Below the pieces are notes generated by a model. The model was given only the letters and a program-made list of their open reading frames with translations, was not told where the DNA came from and made no database searches. A stretch of 15,880 nt of DNA from an uncultured Candidatus Saccharibacteria bacterium (GTDB lineage: Bacteria; Patescibacteriota; Saccharimonadia; Saccharimonadales; Saccharimonadaceae): NCBI GenBank assembly GCA_938049075.1, contig CALICZ010000113.1, positions 1 through 15,880 on the forward strand. Direction: 5' to 3'. Positions 1 through 7,503 of the stretch are shown here, one piece after another (position 1 is the stretch's first letter; every line of letters begins with the position of its first letter). A program made the position numbers and the translations under genes.

Positions 1-2
1 AA

Positions 3-128
3 AGTAAGTGGTGTAAGACCCAACGCATGGGCGTGCTGAGTGAGGTAGGGGATGAGCTGATCGAGTGGCATACGTGGTGGCGATATAGACACGTCTATCG
101 GCATGCGAACCTGCGAGCGAAACAATGA
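3..128 (+). CDS. C-terminal end of an unidentified protein (partial, cut by window edge)
   Basis: An open frame enters from the left edge and ends at TGA 126-128, giving 41 residues. The tail is rich in Trp, His, Arg and Tyr (it includes EWHTWWRYRHVYRH). The other two plus frames close within 40 bases, so this is the only candidate for a gene running in from the left on this strand. I do not recognise the family, and the fragment is too short to assign a role. A hairpin with 7-base arms GCACAGC/GCTGTGC follows at about 201-234, without a clear T-run. Confidence 0.4.
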   Translation, partial: SKWCKTQRMGVLSEVGDELIEWHTWWRYRHVYRHANLRAKQ

Positions 129-312
129 TTACTTCGCATGATTTGACAGAGGTAGAGATTATGATTTGTTCGTATATTGTACGTGTCATGATTAGTGTAG
201 CACAGCGCGCTCGCGATGCCTAGTAGGCTGTGCGAAGTATCGATGCGTGGTGAGCTTTGAGAAGGGTGGAGTGAGAGGCGCGGCACAATGGGTGATTTGT
301 GTAGCTTGTGCG

Positions 313-341
313 TTGCGTTTTGCGATCGATTACGGTATAAT
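313..341 (+). promoter_or_regulatory. Sigma-70-type promoter of the LPQTG protein gene
   Basis: TTGCGT at 313-318 and a perfect TATAAT at 336-341 are separated by 17 bases. The start codon at 372 lies about 30 bases downstream, which leaves a short leader containing the ribosome binding site GAAGG at 360-364. Confidence 0.75.
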
Positions 342-371
342 AGAAAGAGTAACGTAAACGAAGGTTTGGCA

Positions 372-926
372 ATGAAGCAGCAAGGATCAATTATCGGATA
401 CGTCGTCGTCGGGACAGTGCTAACACTCGCACTGGTTGGCGGGGTCTTAATCGTCAAGAATAGCCACAACAGCAGCGCCCGGCAAGTGGCAAGCACTACC
501 ACCACTGACGCTAAGAAAAAGGAATCAACCCAGAGCAATAAGAGCGCCAACGACAAGCTAGTTGATAGCCTCAACAGCAAATCAACAGAGACCAGCAAGA
601 GCAAAGAGACGAAAGAAACTCAGTCGCAAGACAAGAAAAACACCACATCGACCGCAACAAATGGTGCAACCAGCGGCGCATCGAGCACGACTACGCAAAG
701 CCAAAGCCAAAGCCAATCTACTCAGTCTACTCAATCTCAAAGCTCAAGCACACCTGCCACAACGCCATCGACCAACTCCAGCACTCCTTCGCAAACTCAA
801 TCTACCCAGCAAGTGAGCGCCTTGCCGCAAACTGGCCCAGCCGAGAGCCTGGCAGCCGTTGTGGCGGTGAGCAGTCTAGCTGGCGTAGCACTGGCCTATC
901 GCAAGTCGCGCACACCCGCGCTGTAA
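372..926 (+). CDS. Small cell-surface protein with N-terminal membrane segment and LPQTG sortase tail
   Basis: The protein has 184 residues. Start 372 is chosen over an upstream in-frame ATG at 288 because GAAGG lies 7 bases before it and because the promoter -10 lies downstream of 288. Residues 7-28 form a hydrophobic segment (signal peptide or anchor). Residues about 31-148 are a low-complexity Ser/Thr/Gln/Lys stretch with runs such as QSQSQSQSTQSTQSQ. The C-terminus carries LPQTG at 151-155, then a hydrophobic segment and a basic YRKSR tail, the standard arrangement for sortase anchoring. Sortase cleaves between T and G and attaches the protein to an envelope acceptor. Inferred role: an extended, possibly glycosylated surface stalk, plausible in a host-attached bacterium. 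No folded domain is visible and the binding partner is unknown. Confidence 0.8.
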   Translation: MKQQGSIIGYVVVGTVLTLALVGGVLIVKNSHNSSARQVASTTTTDAKKKESTQSNKSANDKLVDSLNSKSTETSKSKETKETQSQDKKNTTSTATNGATSGASSTTTQSQSQSQSTQSTQSQSSSTPATTPSTNSSTPSQTQSTQQVSALPQTGPAESLAAVVAVSSLAGVALAYRKSRTPAL

Positions 927-965
927 AACATACAGCATTGACATTATTTCATTGCATAATACAAC

Positions 966-994
966 ACCTGCCCTTGTACAATACAGGGGCAGGT
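966..994. terminator. Strong hairpin after the LPQTG gene, probable terminator
   Basis: Arms 966-978 and 982-994 form a 13-pair stem with one T-G wobble and a 3-base loop. It begins 40 bases after the stop codon of the surface protein gene. No T-run follows on the plus strand, so intrinsic termination is uncertain; it may instead protect the mRNA 3' end. Confidence 0.5.
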
Positions 995-1068
995 TCTGAT
1001 TAAGGGAGAATAATATATGTTGTGATTATGGCATCGTTGTGTATATGACGGTGTAATAGTTTTGAGTA

Positions 1069-1158
1069 CCATCTCACAAGAAAATATCTGAAGGTTAGCG
1101 ATTGTGAGAACGAGTAGGCTCTGTGATTCATCGGGCCAGAACATTTTTAGAGTGATGG
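1069..1158 (+). repeat. Copy C of a three-copy structured intergenic element (candidate RNA)
   Basis: This is a 90-base copy of the element also found at 8127-8238 and 9951-10064, in plus orientation. Conserved core blocks are ACAAGAAAATATCTG near the 5' side and GAACATTTT near the 3' side, with equal spacing in all copies. Pairing: outer stem CCAT(CT)CAC with GTGATGG (1069-1077 with 1152-1158); GAAAAT 1080-1085 with ATTTTT 1143-1148, including a G-U; and the small hairpin CTGA-AGG-TTAG at 1088-1098. That hairpin reads CTGG-AGG-CCAG in the other copies, so both changed pairs stay paired. The element ends 65 bases before the rpsA promoter, so it is not in the rpsA leader. Confidence 0.7.
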
Positions 1159-1223
1159 ATTGGCTGTGCCGACTATCCGCTTGAGCCAACTATTCATAGA
1201 GATGAGACCTAAATGCGTGGGTT

Positions 1224-1252
1224 TTGACGCTCGAAGCGACTTTGTGTATAAT
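1224..1252 (+). promoter_or_regulatory. Near-consensus promoter of the rpsA-infB operon
   Basis: TTGACG at 1224-1229 and TATAAT at 1247-1252 are 17 bases apart. Transcription should start near 1259, giving a leader of about 68 bases before rpsA. Such a strong promoter fits high expression of translation factors. Confidence 0.85.
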
Positions 1253-1326
1253 ACAGAGGAATGGTGCGTCGCTTGGCCGGCGTGTCTCAATAATATAATT
1301 AATAAGAGGAGTCTGTATCAAGACTT

Positions 1327-2391
1327 ATGGCAACACAAGCCTTAACAATGGATGATTTGCTCGCTGGCGACGGCGTTAAGCAACTAGCAACCGGCGAGGT
1401 CGTGACTGGCCACGTATTATCAGTGCGCAAACGAGACGTATTAATAGACCTAGGTCCGCAAGGGGTTGGCTATGTGCCACGGCACGAGATTGGCACAGCC
1501 AAGGCGCTGGCGGTTGGTGATGAAGTAACAGCCAGTGTGGTGGATAGCGAACTTAATAATGGCTATAGCTTGCTGAGCCTACGCAAAGCAGCTCGGGACC
1601 GTGGCTGGGAAGAAGCGATAGCTAAGCTGGATGCTGGCGAGATCATCGAAGTGGTGCCATACAACGCTAACCGTGGTGGTATGTTGGTTGAGTATGAAGG
1701 CGTGCGAGGTTTTTTGCCAGTATCGCAACTATCAGCAGAGCACTACCCACGGGTGGGTGGTGCTGATAAGGATGAGATCTTGGCACGACTCAATACACTG
1801 GTAGGCCAGACACTCAAGGTGCGTATCCTTGACTGCGACCGCAAGGCCAAAAAGCTGATCTTTAGTGAAAAGGAAGCCATCAAGGATGGCCTGGCTGCTC
1901 ACTTTGAGAAACTTAAGGTTGGCGACACCGTCAAGGGTGTCGTGACTGGTGTGGTAGACTTTGGTGTCTTCGTGAATGTCGAAGGGATTGAGGGGCTTAT
2001 CCATATCTCAGAGATTAGCTGGGAGCGTGTCAACAACCCAGCCGACTACGTGAAGGTGGGCCAGAGTGTTGAGGCGAAGATTATCAGCATCGACAAAGAT
2101 CGTCTAAGCCTGAGCATGAAGCAGCTCACCAAGGATCCATGGCTTGATGAGGTGGATCAATTCACCAAGGGTCAGACCATCGAGGGCACAGTAACGCGCA
2201 TTACCCCATATGGTGCCTTTGTCCAGATTAGTCCAGCAGTTGAAGCGCTGGTGCACGTGAGCGAGCTGGGCAGCGGCGGTGCCGACCCCGAGAAGGTCTT
2301 TACCCTCAATGAGCGCAAGAGTTTTGTCATTCTCGACATCGACAAAGATGCGCACAAAGTGAGCTTGAGTCTCGCCGACAAGAAAAAATAA
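1327..2391 (+). CDS. rpsA: Four-domain S1 RNA-binding protein (ribosomal protein bS1 family)
   Basis: The protein has 354 residues, shorter than the six-domain E. coli S1 (557) and typical of compact four-domain forms. S1/OB-fold repeats lie at about 19-88, 103-182, 197-266 and 281-352. Repeat 3 is the most canonical (VDFGVFVNVEGIEGLIHISEISW), and repeat 4 has TPYGAFVQISPAVEALVHVSEL. Family role: binds mRNA, and on the ribosome helps recruit and unfold it. The start is ATG 1327; AGAGGAG at 1305-1311 is rather far away (15 bases) and an in-frame ATG exists at 1348, so the exact start is open. infB follows after 52 bases with no visible promoter or terminator between them, so the two form an operon. 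NusA also has an S1 domain, but no KH domains are seen here. Confidence 0.9.
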   Translation: MATQALTMDDLLAGDGVKQLATGEVVTGHVLSVRKRDVLIDLGPQGVGYVPRHEIGTAKALAVGDEVTASVVDSELNNGYSLLSLRKAARDRGWEEAIAKLDAGEIIEVVPYNANRGGMLVEYEGVRGFLPVSQLSAEHYPRVGGADKDEILARLNTLVGQTLKVRILDCDRKAKKLIFSEKEAIKDGLAAHFEKLKVGDTVKGVVTGVVDFGVFVNVEGIEGLIHISEISWERVNNPADYVKVGQSVEAKIISIDKDRLSLSMKQLTKDPWLDEVDQFTKGQTIEGTVTRITPYGAFVQISPAVEALVHVSELGSGGADPEKVFTLNERKSFVILDIDKDAHKVSLSLADKKK

Positions 2392-2443
2392 CCAGTAAAT
2401 TACAAGAGATGACCGGCTTCGACCGGCAGAAAGGAGTGTGTGT

Positions 2444-4219
2444 ATGAGTCAGTCTGAAAAAGTGTTAGTCATTGCCGATTCGATCACTGTTGGTGAGCTG
2501 GCCCAAACCCTGAATCTGCCGGTCACGAAGCTGATTGGCGAGCTCTTCAAGAATGGCTTTACGGTAACGATCAATCAGCGGATTGATTTTGAGATTGCTG
2601 AGATTATCGTAGAGGAGCTGGGTCTAGCAGTGACGCTGCAGCGCAAAGCCGCCGAGCAGCATACTGTGCAGCACCTGCATAAACCGTCAAGCAATGCTGT
2701 GCCACGCCCGCCAATTGTGGCGGTGATGGGGCATGTCGACCACGGCAAGACAACGCTGCTCGATACTATCCTCGAGATGAAGACGGTTGCTGGTGAGGCT
2801 GGTGGTATTACCCAGCACATTAGTGCCTATCAAGCCCAAAGGGGTGGTCGGACGATGACGCTGCTTGACACCCCTGGCCATGAGGCCTTTGCGGCGCTGC
2901 GCCAGCATGGTGCCGCACTGACCGATGTGGTGGTAATTGTTGTGGCAGCCGATGATGGTGTTAAGCCACAGACGGTAGAGGCAATCCGCTTTGCACGCGA
3001 TGCTAATGCCAAGATCATCGTTGCTATCAACAAGATTGACAAAGATACGGCCAATCCTGATATGGTCAAGGCTCAGCTTGCGAGTGAGCATCACCTCAAC
3101 CCTGAGGAGTGGGGTGGCGATACCATTATGGTGCCAATTAGCGCTAAGACTGGCCAGAATATCGATAAGTTGCTCGATACCATCCTGCTTGTGGCCGACA
3201 TGGAAGAGCTTCGCGCCGATACGGATGTGCCAGCTGAGGGGCTCGTTATTGAGGCGCATATGGAGAAGGGTCGCGGCTCGGTGGTGAACTTGCTCATCGA
3301 GCAGGGCCGCTTGGCACCGGGGCATTTCCTTGTGGCAGGGCAGGCCTATGGCAAGGTGCGTACTTTGCTCGATTACACTGGTACGCCTATCAAGGCAGCC
3401 ACGCCTGCTACACCAGTGACGGTAACAGGTTTTAAGGAATTGCCGCAGTTTGGTGATATTTTCACAGTGGTCAAAAACGAGAAAGAAGCTCGCCTGGCAG
3501 TGCAGAAGGCTAAGCTCGACCAAGCACGCAATGCCGCTACCACTAATGTGACTGGTGCTGACTTGCTCAAGCTTATGACGCAGAAACACGATGCTCAGGA
3601 ATTCGACGTCATCGTCAAGGCCGATGTACAGGGGTCACTTACCTCAGTGATGGATAGCTTGCGCCTGGTGGAGACGGGCGGGGCGATCACGCTGCGGATC
3701 ATTGGCCATGGCGTGGGCAATATTACCGAGAGTGATGTGCGCCTGGCGGGTAGCAGTAATGCAATTATATACGGCTTTAATGTCGACCTGCCGCCAGCCG
3801 TCAAGCGCCTGGCAATGCGCGATAAGGTGACGGTGCGCCGCTACCAAGTGATCTATGAGCTGCTCGACGATGCACGCAGCAGCATGGAAGCACTGCTTGC
3901 ACCAGAGGTGGTGGAGACGGAGATTGGCCAGCTGGAGATTAAGGGCGTCTTCCGGACGATGCGTGATGCGGTGATCGCCGGCGGGCAAGTAACGAAGGGC
4001 AAGGTGATGGCAGGGCTACTGGCCCGTGTGATGCGCGACGAGGAGCAAATCGCCGAAGTCACCGTGGCCAGCGTGCAACGCCAGCAGCAAGAAGCCAAGG
4101 AAGTCTTTGAGGGTGAGCTCTGTGGCCTTAACCTCACGACCAGCAAGAAGCTTCAGCTCGAGATTGGCGACACCCTTGAGTTCTTCACCCGCGAGCTGGT
4201 GAAGCGCACGCTGCAGTAG
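2444..4219 (+). CDS. infB: Translation initiation factor IF-2
   Basis: The protein has 591 residues. It is the GTPase that brings fMet-tRNA to the 30S subunit and promotes subunit joining. ATG 2444 is chosen because AAGGAG (2431-2436) lies 7 bases upstream; an in-frame GTG two codons earlier is less suitable. The short N-terminal part (about 8-62) is an IF2-N-like helical domain, and the long charged N-terminus of E. coli IF-2 is absent. GTPase motifs: G1 GHVDHGKT 96-103, G3 DTPGH 142-146, G4 NKID 196-199, G5 SAK 233-235. The EF-Tu-like domain 2, domain 3 (DVIVKADVQGSLTSVMDSL, from about residue 387) and the C-terminal fMet-tRNA binding domain follow and look complete. It is co-transcribed with rpsA. 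The more usual nusA-infB-rbfA neighbours are absent. Confidence 0.97.
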   Translation: MSQSEKVLVIADSITVGELAQTLNLPVTKLIGELFKNGFTVTINQRIDFEIAEIIVEELGLAVTLQRKAAEQHTVQHLHKPSSNAVPRPPIVAVMGHVDHGKTTLLDTILEMKTVAGEAGGITQHISAYQAQRGGRTMTLLDTPGHEAFAALRQHGAALTDVVVIVVAADDGVKPQTVEAIRFARDANAKIIVAINKIDKDTANPDMVKAQLASEHHLNPEEWGGDTIMVPISAKTGQNIDKLLDTILLVADMEELRADTDVPAEGLVIEAHMEKGRGSVVNLLIEQGRLAPGHFLVAGQAYGKVRTLLDYTGTPIKAATPATPVTVTGFKELPQFGDIFTVVKNEKEARLAVQKAKLDQARNAATTNVTGADLLKLMTQKHDAQEFDVIVKADVQGSLTSVMDSLRLVETGGAITLRIIGHGVGNITESDVRLAGSSNAIIYGFNVDLPPAVKRLAMRDKVTVRRYQVIYELLDDARSSMEALLAPEVVETEIGQLEIKGVFRTMRDAVIAGGQVTKGKVMAGLLARVMRDEEQIAEVTVASVQRQQQEAKEVFEGELCGLNLTTSKKLQLEIGDTLEFFTRELVKRTLQ

Positions 4220-4298
4220 TGGGCTGGGTAGTACTTTATAGTGCAGAATCTCGGTGTATTTATATTGAGTGATAACTCTGTTTTTACTAATGGTGTAT

Positions 4299-4330
4299 AA
4301 AACTCGCTATGGGGTGATGGCGGGTTTTTT
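4299..4330 (+). terminator. Intrinsic terminator of the rpsA-infB operon
   Basis: AAAACTCGC (4299-4307) pairs with GCGGGTTTT (4320-4328) in a 9-pair stem with one T-G wobble and a 12-base loop, followed by T through 4330. It starts 80 bases after the infB stop codon. Confidence 0.8.
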
Positions 4331-4351
4331 GAGATTGGGGTATCTCCCTTA

Positions 4352-4380
4352 TTGACACATTACCTCTGTTGTGGTAGGAT
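4352..4380 (+). promoter_or_regulatory. Promoter of the 789-residue protein gene
   Basis: A perfect TTGACA at 4352-4357, a 17-base spacer and TAGGAT at 4375-4380. The start codon at 4421 lies 41 bases downstream. Confidence 0.8.
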
Positions 4381-4420
4381 GTGGGCAGAATGTATAAGGA
4401 AAGAAATTAGGACGGGTAGT

Positions 4421-6790
4421 ATGGCACAGAGACATAAGTATAGTGAGTATAGTGTATCGCTTGCAGAAGACTCTAAACTACAACTTGAGTTGCCAAGTGG
4501 CGACACACTTCCTGTTGAAAGAACTAAAAAACCAGCAAAAAAAGATCAACATACCATGCATGACAGTGTTATGCTGTTGCCGATCGATGAGACGATCAAA
4601 AATATGACACATGGAGCATTTGAGTATTCACAGTCATCGAAGCAAGAAACAGGTCCTTCTCGACTGAAGAGTTTCTATGATCGTCAAAGCGATCGGATAG
4701 TCGAGTCTCTAGATAGGCGTAGGAGAGAGATAAAAGGATTACAAATAATAGAGCAAGATGATATTGAAAAAGGCAAGCTCTCTAAGGCGTATGAGCACGC
4801 AAAGATTCGAAAGCGCAAACAGGCTATTAATCATTTTGTAGCCTCTGTAGCAGCGCCAGTCTTTGCTTTTGACGTGACAACAAAGATTCCTCGACCAATA
4901 GATCCAAGAGAGTTAGAGAAAGAACAGAAACGCCATACGCTCACTCTTCCTGAGGCTGTGATACCAGAATCAAAAGATTTTGCAGTGGAGATACCGAATA
5001 TAATACTTACTACAGAGAGCAGAAAGCAGGAAGTATTATCTGCAGAATCAGAGGAGCTGACTGTGCAAGCACAAGAAGCAGCTTCTGTTCTACCAGCGGT
5101 AGAAAATCCTGCACGAAATAAAGCCGAAGCACAGCAAAACCAACTATCAACTCCTGAGCAAACACCACCAGCCAAGCAAGAGCAACATACTGGTGAGGAA
5201 GCAACCCTTGCTCGCCTACAAGCAGAGATTACAGCACTGACTGATGAGAAGGCTCAGGAGATTAACACAGCAGAGTCGGCTACAGATGCGGTGTTTACCA
5301 AGGGTATGGCAGATATTGCGGTGCAGAGCAAAATTGCGCATGAGGTAATCTTGCCATATTCGGCGGAGGGGATTGCTCAGCTGGAGACGATGCGCAGCAA
5401 CGCACTTGCTACCTTGCAGCAAGCCCTCGACGCGCGCAATCAGGGCACAAAACCTACCACTATTCCAAGCCAAGAACTGACTCAAAGCGTAGCTAATACA
5501 GAGCATACTCCTGTACCAGTCTCGACGAGCGAGCAAGCGCCACAACCAACCGGTTTCGAAGCGCAGGTGAGTGAGCTAACAGACCGCACTGCCCAAGAGA
5601 TTATGGCTAGCGGTTCCGCCATGGACGCGATCCGCATAAAGGGTGAGGCGGCAAGCACAGTGCTGAGCATGGCAGCGCACGAGCTGATGCAGCCACACCT
5701 CTCGCACGAAGATGCAGCGCAGCTCAAAGACAGGCGCGACCGGGCACTCGCAGCACTTCAGGCAGCGCTCGACGTGTGGCTGGAGTCGCCAGACTCAAAC
5801 GAGGCTACCTCTGTAACTGCAGAGATCCAGCCTCTCACAGAAGCAGCACAAGCCCCCGAAGCAACCACAGCAGAGCCAACGCACGAGGAGGTTGATGGCA
5901 GTGTTGAGGAGAACCGCGCAGCAGCTGTTGAAGCGGCTCAGGCAGTGAAGGAGAAGAAAAAAGACCGATTGATACGTCTGGCACAGACTGCTCGGCACAT
6001 GGCCCAAAAAGCAATACGGGCTGTGGAAGATTGGTTTAGCCAGAAAGTGCCAGATTCAAAACCAACACCCAATAGCCCTCTCAAAGACCATTCTTTTACC
6101 AAAGCGTCTAATGGCGAAGCGCATAAGCAACCAGCAGCAGTTGATACTGAAGCCCAAGCCGTTCAGCCACACATACCATCACATGAGACGCCAGCGGTGG
6201 ACACGGAAGATCCCTTTGCACTTGCAAAGGAAGCGGGGGTTGTCAAGGGAGACAGCAACCCTAGTGAACCAGTCGTGACAACCCCTGATGAGGTTACTCA
6301 TCGTGGTGAAAATGAGCCAGAAGCTGAGCTAGCTGAAGTCATTGATCTTCTGAGTGTTGTAGCTGGTGCAGAGCAGGAATCCCACGCTGACGTTGAAGCA
6401 GACACCGAAGAGTTTGAAGCTGTCGCCGAGGCAATCGACACGCAAGAGGATACCCCGCTTTCGCGCGATGAAATGCGCCAGATGGAGCAAACGGCAAGAA
6501 GCAAGATACAGCTTGGTGAGTATAACTTGTGGGCAGAGATGACGAAGGCTGATGCAAATAACGAAGAGGTAGATATTGACGGGCTTATCAAAAACACTCG
6601 CACAGCGATACAGCAAAATGTGCGAAGCTGGCTCCAAGAAGAAGGCCGGCAGCACCCAGCAAGTGGCCTATACCTGAGCACACTAGAAGTGCGAACGATG
6701 GAAAGTGCAAATGATACCCTTGAGTCGATCAAACAGGCGTATCTCAAAACCAAGCAGGCACGAGAGAGCCGACAGGGTAGCGCAGCCTAG
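4421..6790 (+). CDS. Large Ala/Glu-rich coiled-coil-like protein with two internal repeats, function unknown
   Basis: The protein has 789 residues and matches no family I know. ATG 4421 is chosen because the upstream in-frame TTG at 4352 is the promoter -35 hexamer; the ribosome site is weak (AGGACGG, about 4409-4415). No signal peptide or membrane segment is visible, so it is probably cytoplasmic. Residues 1-262 are basic/acidic and come from A-rich DNA. Residues 263-342 and 378-456 are two copies of an approximately 80-residue repeat sharing LTD-TAQEI, DA--KG, AHE, AQL and RALA-LQ-ALD. Residues about 460-680 are a low-complexity Glu/Ala/Pro/Thr linker. Residues about 685-785 form a helical C-terminal domain (EMRQMEQTARSKIQLGEYN). 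It heads an operon with the small gene at 6803. A structural or scaffold role is only a guess. Confidence 0.8.
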   Translation: MAQRHKYSEYSVSLAEDSKLQLELPSGDTLPVERTKKPAKKDQHTMHDSVMLLPIDETIKNMTHGAFEYSQSSKQETGPSRLKSFYDRQSDRIVESLDRRRREIKGLQIIEQDDIEKGKLSKAYEHAKIRKRKQAINHFVASVAAPVFAFDVTTKIPRPIDPRELEKEQKRHTLTLPEAVIPESKDFAVEIPNIILTTESRKQEVLSAESEELTVQAQEAASVLPAVENPARNKAEAQQNQLSTPEQTPPAKQEQHTGEEATLARLQAEITALTDEKAQEINTAESATDAVFTKGMADIAVQSKIAHEVILPYSAEGIAQLETMRSNALATLQQALDARNQGTKPTTIPSQELTQSVANTEHTPVPVSTSEQAPQPTGFEAQVSELTDRTAQEIMASGSAMDAIRIKGEAASTVLSMAAHELMQPHLSHEDAAQLKDRRDRALAALQAALDVWLESPDSNEATSVTAEIQPLTEAAQAPEATTAEPTHEEVDGSVEENRAAAVEAAQAVKEKKKDRLIRLAQTARHMAQKAIRAVEDWFSQKVPDSKPTPNSPLKDHSFTKASNGEAHKQPAAVDTEAQAVQPHIPSHETPAVDTEDPFALAKEAGVVKGDSNPSEPVVTTPDEVTHRGENEPEAELAEVIDLLSVVAGAEQESHADVEADTEEFEAVAEAIDTQEDTPLSRDEMRQMEQTARSKIQLGEYNLWAEMTKADANNEEVDIDGLIKNTRTAIQQNVRSWLQEEGRQHPASGLYLSTLEVRTMESANDTLESIKQAYLKTKQARESRQGSAA

Positions 6791-6802
6791 CGGTAGAAAA
6801 TC

Positions 6803-7144
6803 ATGAGTGCAGCGCCCCTCCCAACAGATAATAACAACCCCTTCTCATCTCTCATCACCCAACACGATCTCGATCGCCTTGGGATTACAACGCGCGACTC
6901 GGCAACACTATTGCAGGAGGTGAATAACACGCTTTATGAGCGGGTGGGGCTAGAGGTTATTGGCCGCTTGTCGGATAATGACCTCGATGAGCTAATGCGC
7001 CGCCAGGAGACGGACAATGGTGCAGCGCTATTTGCCTGGCTGTCGCAGCGAGTTGCGCACCTCGATGAGATCCTGAGCGACGAGCGCACACTCATCCTTG
7101 GCGACCTAGCCAAAAAGGCTGATGAGCTGAGTGATACAGTGTGA
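6803..7144 (+). CDS. DUF5663-like small protein (copy 1)
   Basis: The protein has 113 residues and starts 12 bases after the previous stop codon, so it is probably co-transcribed and may be translationally coupled; no strong ribosome site is seen. Residues 20-93 (LDRLGITTR to HLDEIL) align with the N-terminus of the protein at 7504. Both have L--(I/L)GI, a helix, (E/L)RVG-, a GRLS/GLS turn with -L-E(F/L), then ALFAWL/VITAWI. I recall this layout as DUF5663, a short all-alpha domain common in CPR genomes, but I could not search. No enzyme motif is visible. It ends with TGA. Confidence 0.6.
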   Translation: MSAAPLPTDNNNPFSSLITQHDLDRLGITTRDSATLLQEVNNTLYERVGLEVIGRLSDNDLDELMRRQETDNGAALFAWLSQRVAHLDEILSDERTLILGDLAKKADELSDTV

Positions 7145-7363
7145 GCACGGTGTGAGGGTTGCAGTCGTATTGGTGCGAATGTACTGATCGATGATTGCGC
7201 GAAGTATCTCAACGCCACCCTTGCAATGAGTGACGAGTACCCATCCTCTACAGCGTGTCGCATTGTATATACTATTCTCTTTGGTGAGTACTGGCGGCAG
7301 CCACACCTGGATGCGTGTGATAGTTGCATCATCAGCTACTTCACCTGGCTGATTATCGAGCAC
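7106..7363 (-). CDS. Possible small Cys-containing ORF or remnant between the two DUF5663-like genes
   Basis: A minus-strand frame stays open from about 7427 to its stop at 7106-7108, with GTG at 7363 as a possible start (85 residues). The codons resemble those of the neighbours. The product contains Cys spaced as RCRGWVLVTHCKGG and later TPCSHC, which could be a zinc-ribbon-like set. Against it: there is no ribosome binding site, no ATG, and it overlaps the end of the 6803 gene tail to tail. It could be a decayed gene whose start was lost, since the frame continues upstream of the GTG without a start codon. Confidence 0.25.
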   Translation of the reverse strand: MLDNQPGEVADDATITRIQVWLPPVLTKENSIYNATRCRGWVLVTHCKGGVEILRAIIDQYIRTNTTATLTPCSHCITQLISLFG

Positions 7364-7450
7364 GCGATAAAAAAGATTACTCAGGGCGAGGGTGTGACAG
7401 AGATAGACTGCACCCGCTGAGGGAAATTACACCATATTTTGCCATTTTTA
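7145..7450. other. Intergenic stretch with no clear gene
   Basis: Between the two DUF5663-like genes I see no terminator, tRNA or repeat copy. Two overlapping opposite-strand ORFs exist here. The plus one (7226-7420) has no ribosome site and looks accidental. The minus one is listed separately at low confidence. Confidence 0.5.
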
Positions 7451-7480
7451 TTGTGTAAGGGGTGGATTGTTTGGTATACT
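7451..7480 (+). promoter_or_regulatory. Promoter of the second DUF5663-like gene
   Basis: TTGTGT at 7451-7456, an 18-base spacer and TATACT at 7475-7480. The start codon at 7504 is 23 bases further on, with GGGAGG (7487-7492) between them. Confidence 0.65.
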
Positions 7481-7503
7481 AGGGGCGGGAGGAATTGAAA
7501 AAT

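Noticed and set aside
95..604. A 169-residue minus-strand ORF rich in Leu/Ser near the left end.
   Set aside because: It covers the promoter and the repetitive Ser/Thr coding part of the LPQTG gene, and its hydrophobic runs mirror that low-complexity DNA.
2687..3589. A 300-residue minus-strand ORF inside infB.
   Set aside because: It is a shadow of infB: no family features, no ribosome site, and infB is certain.
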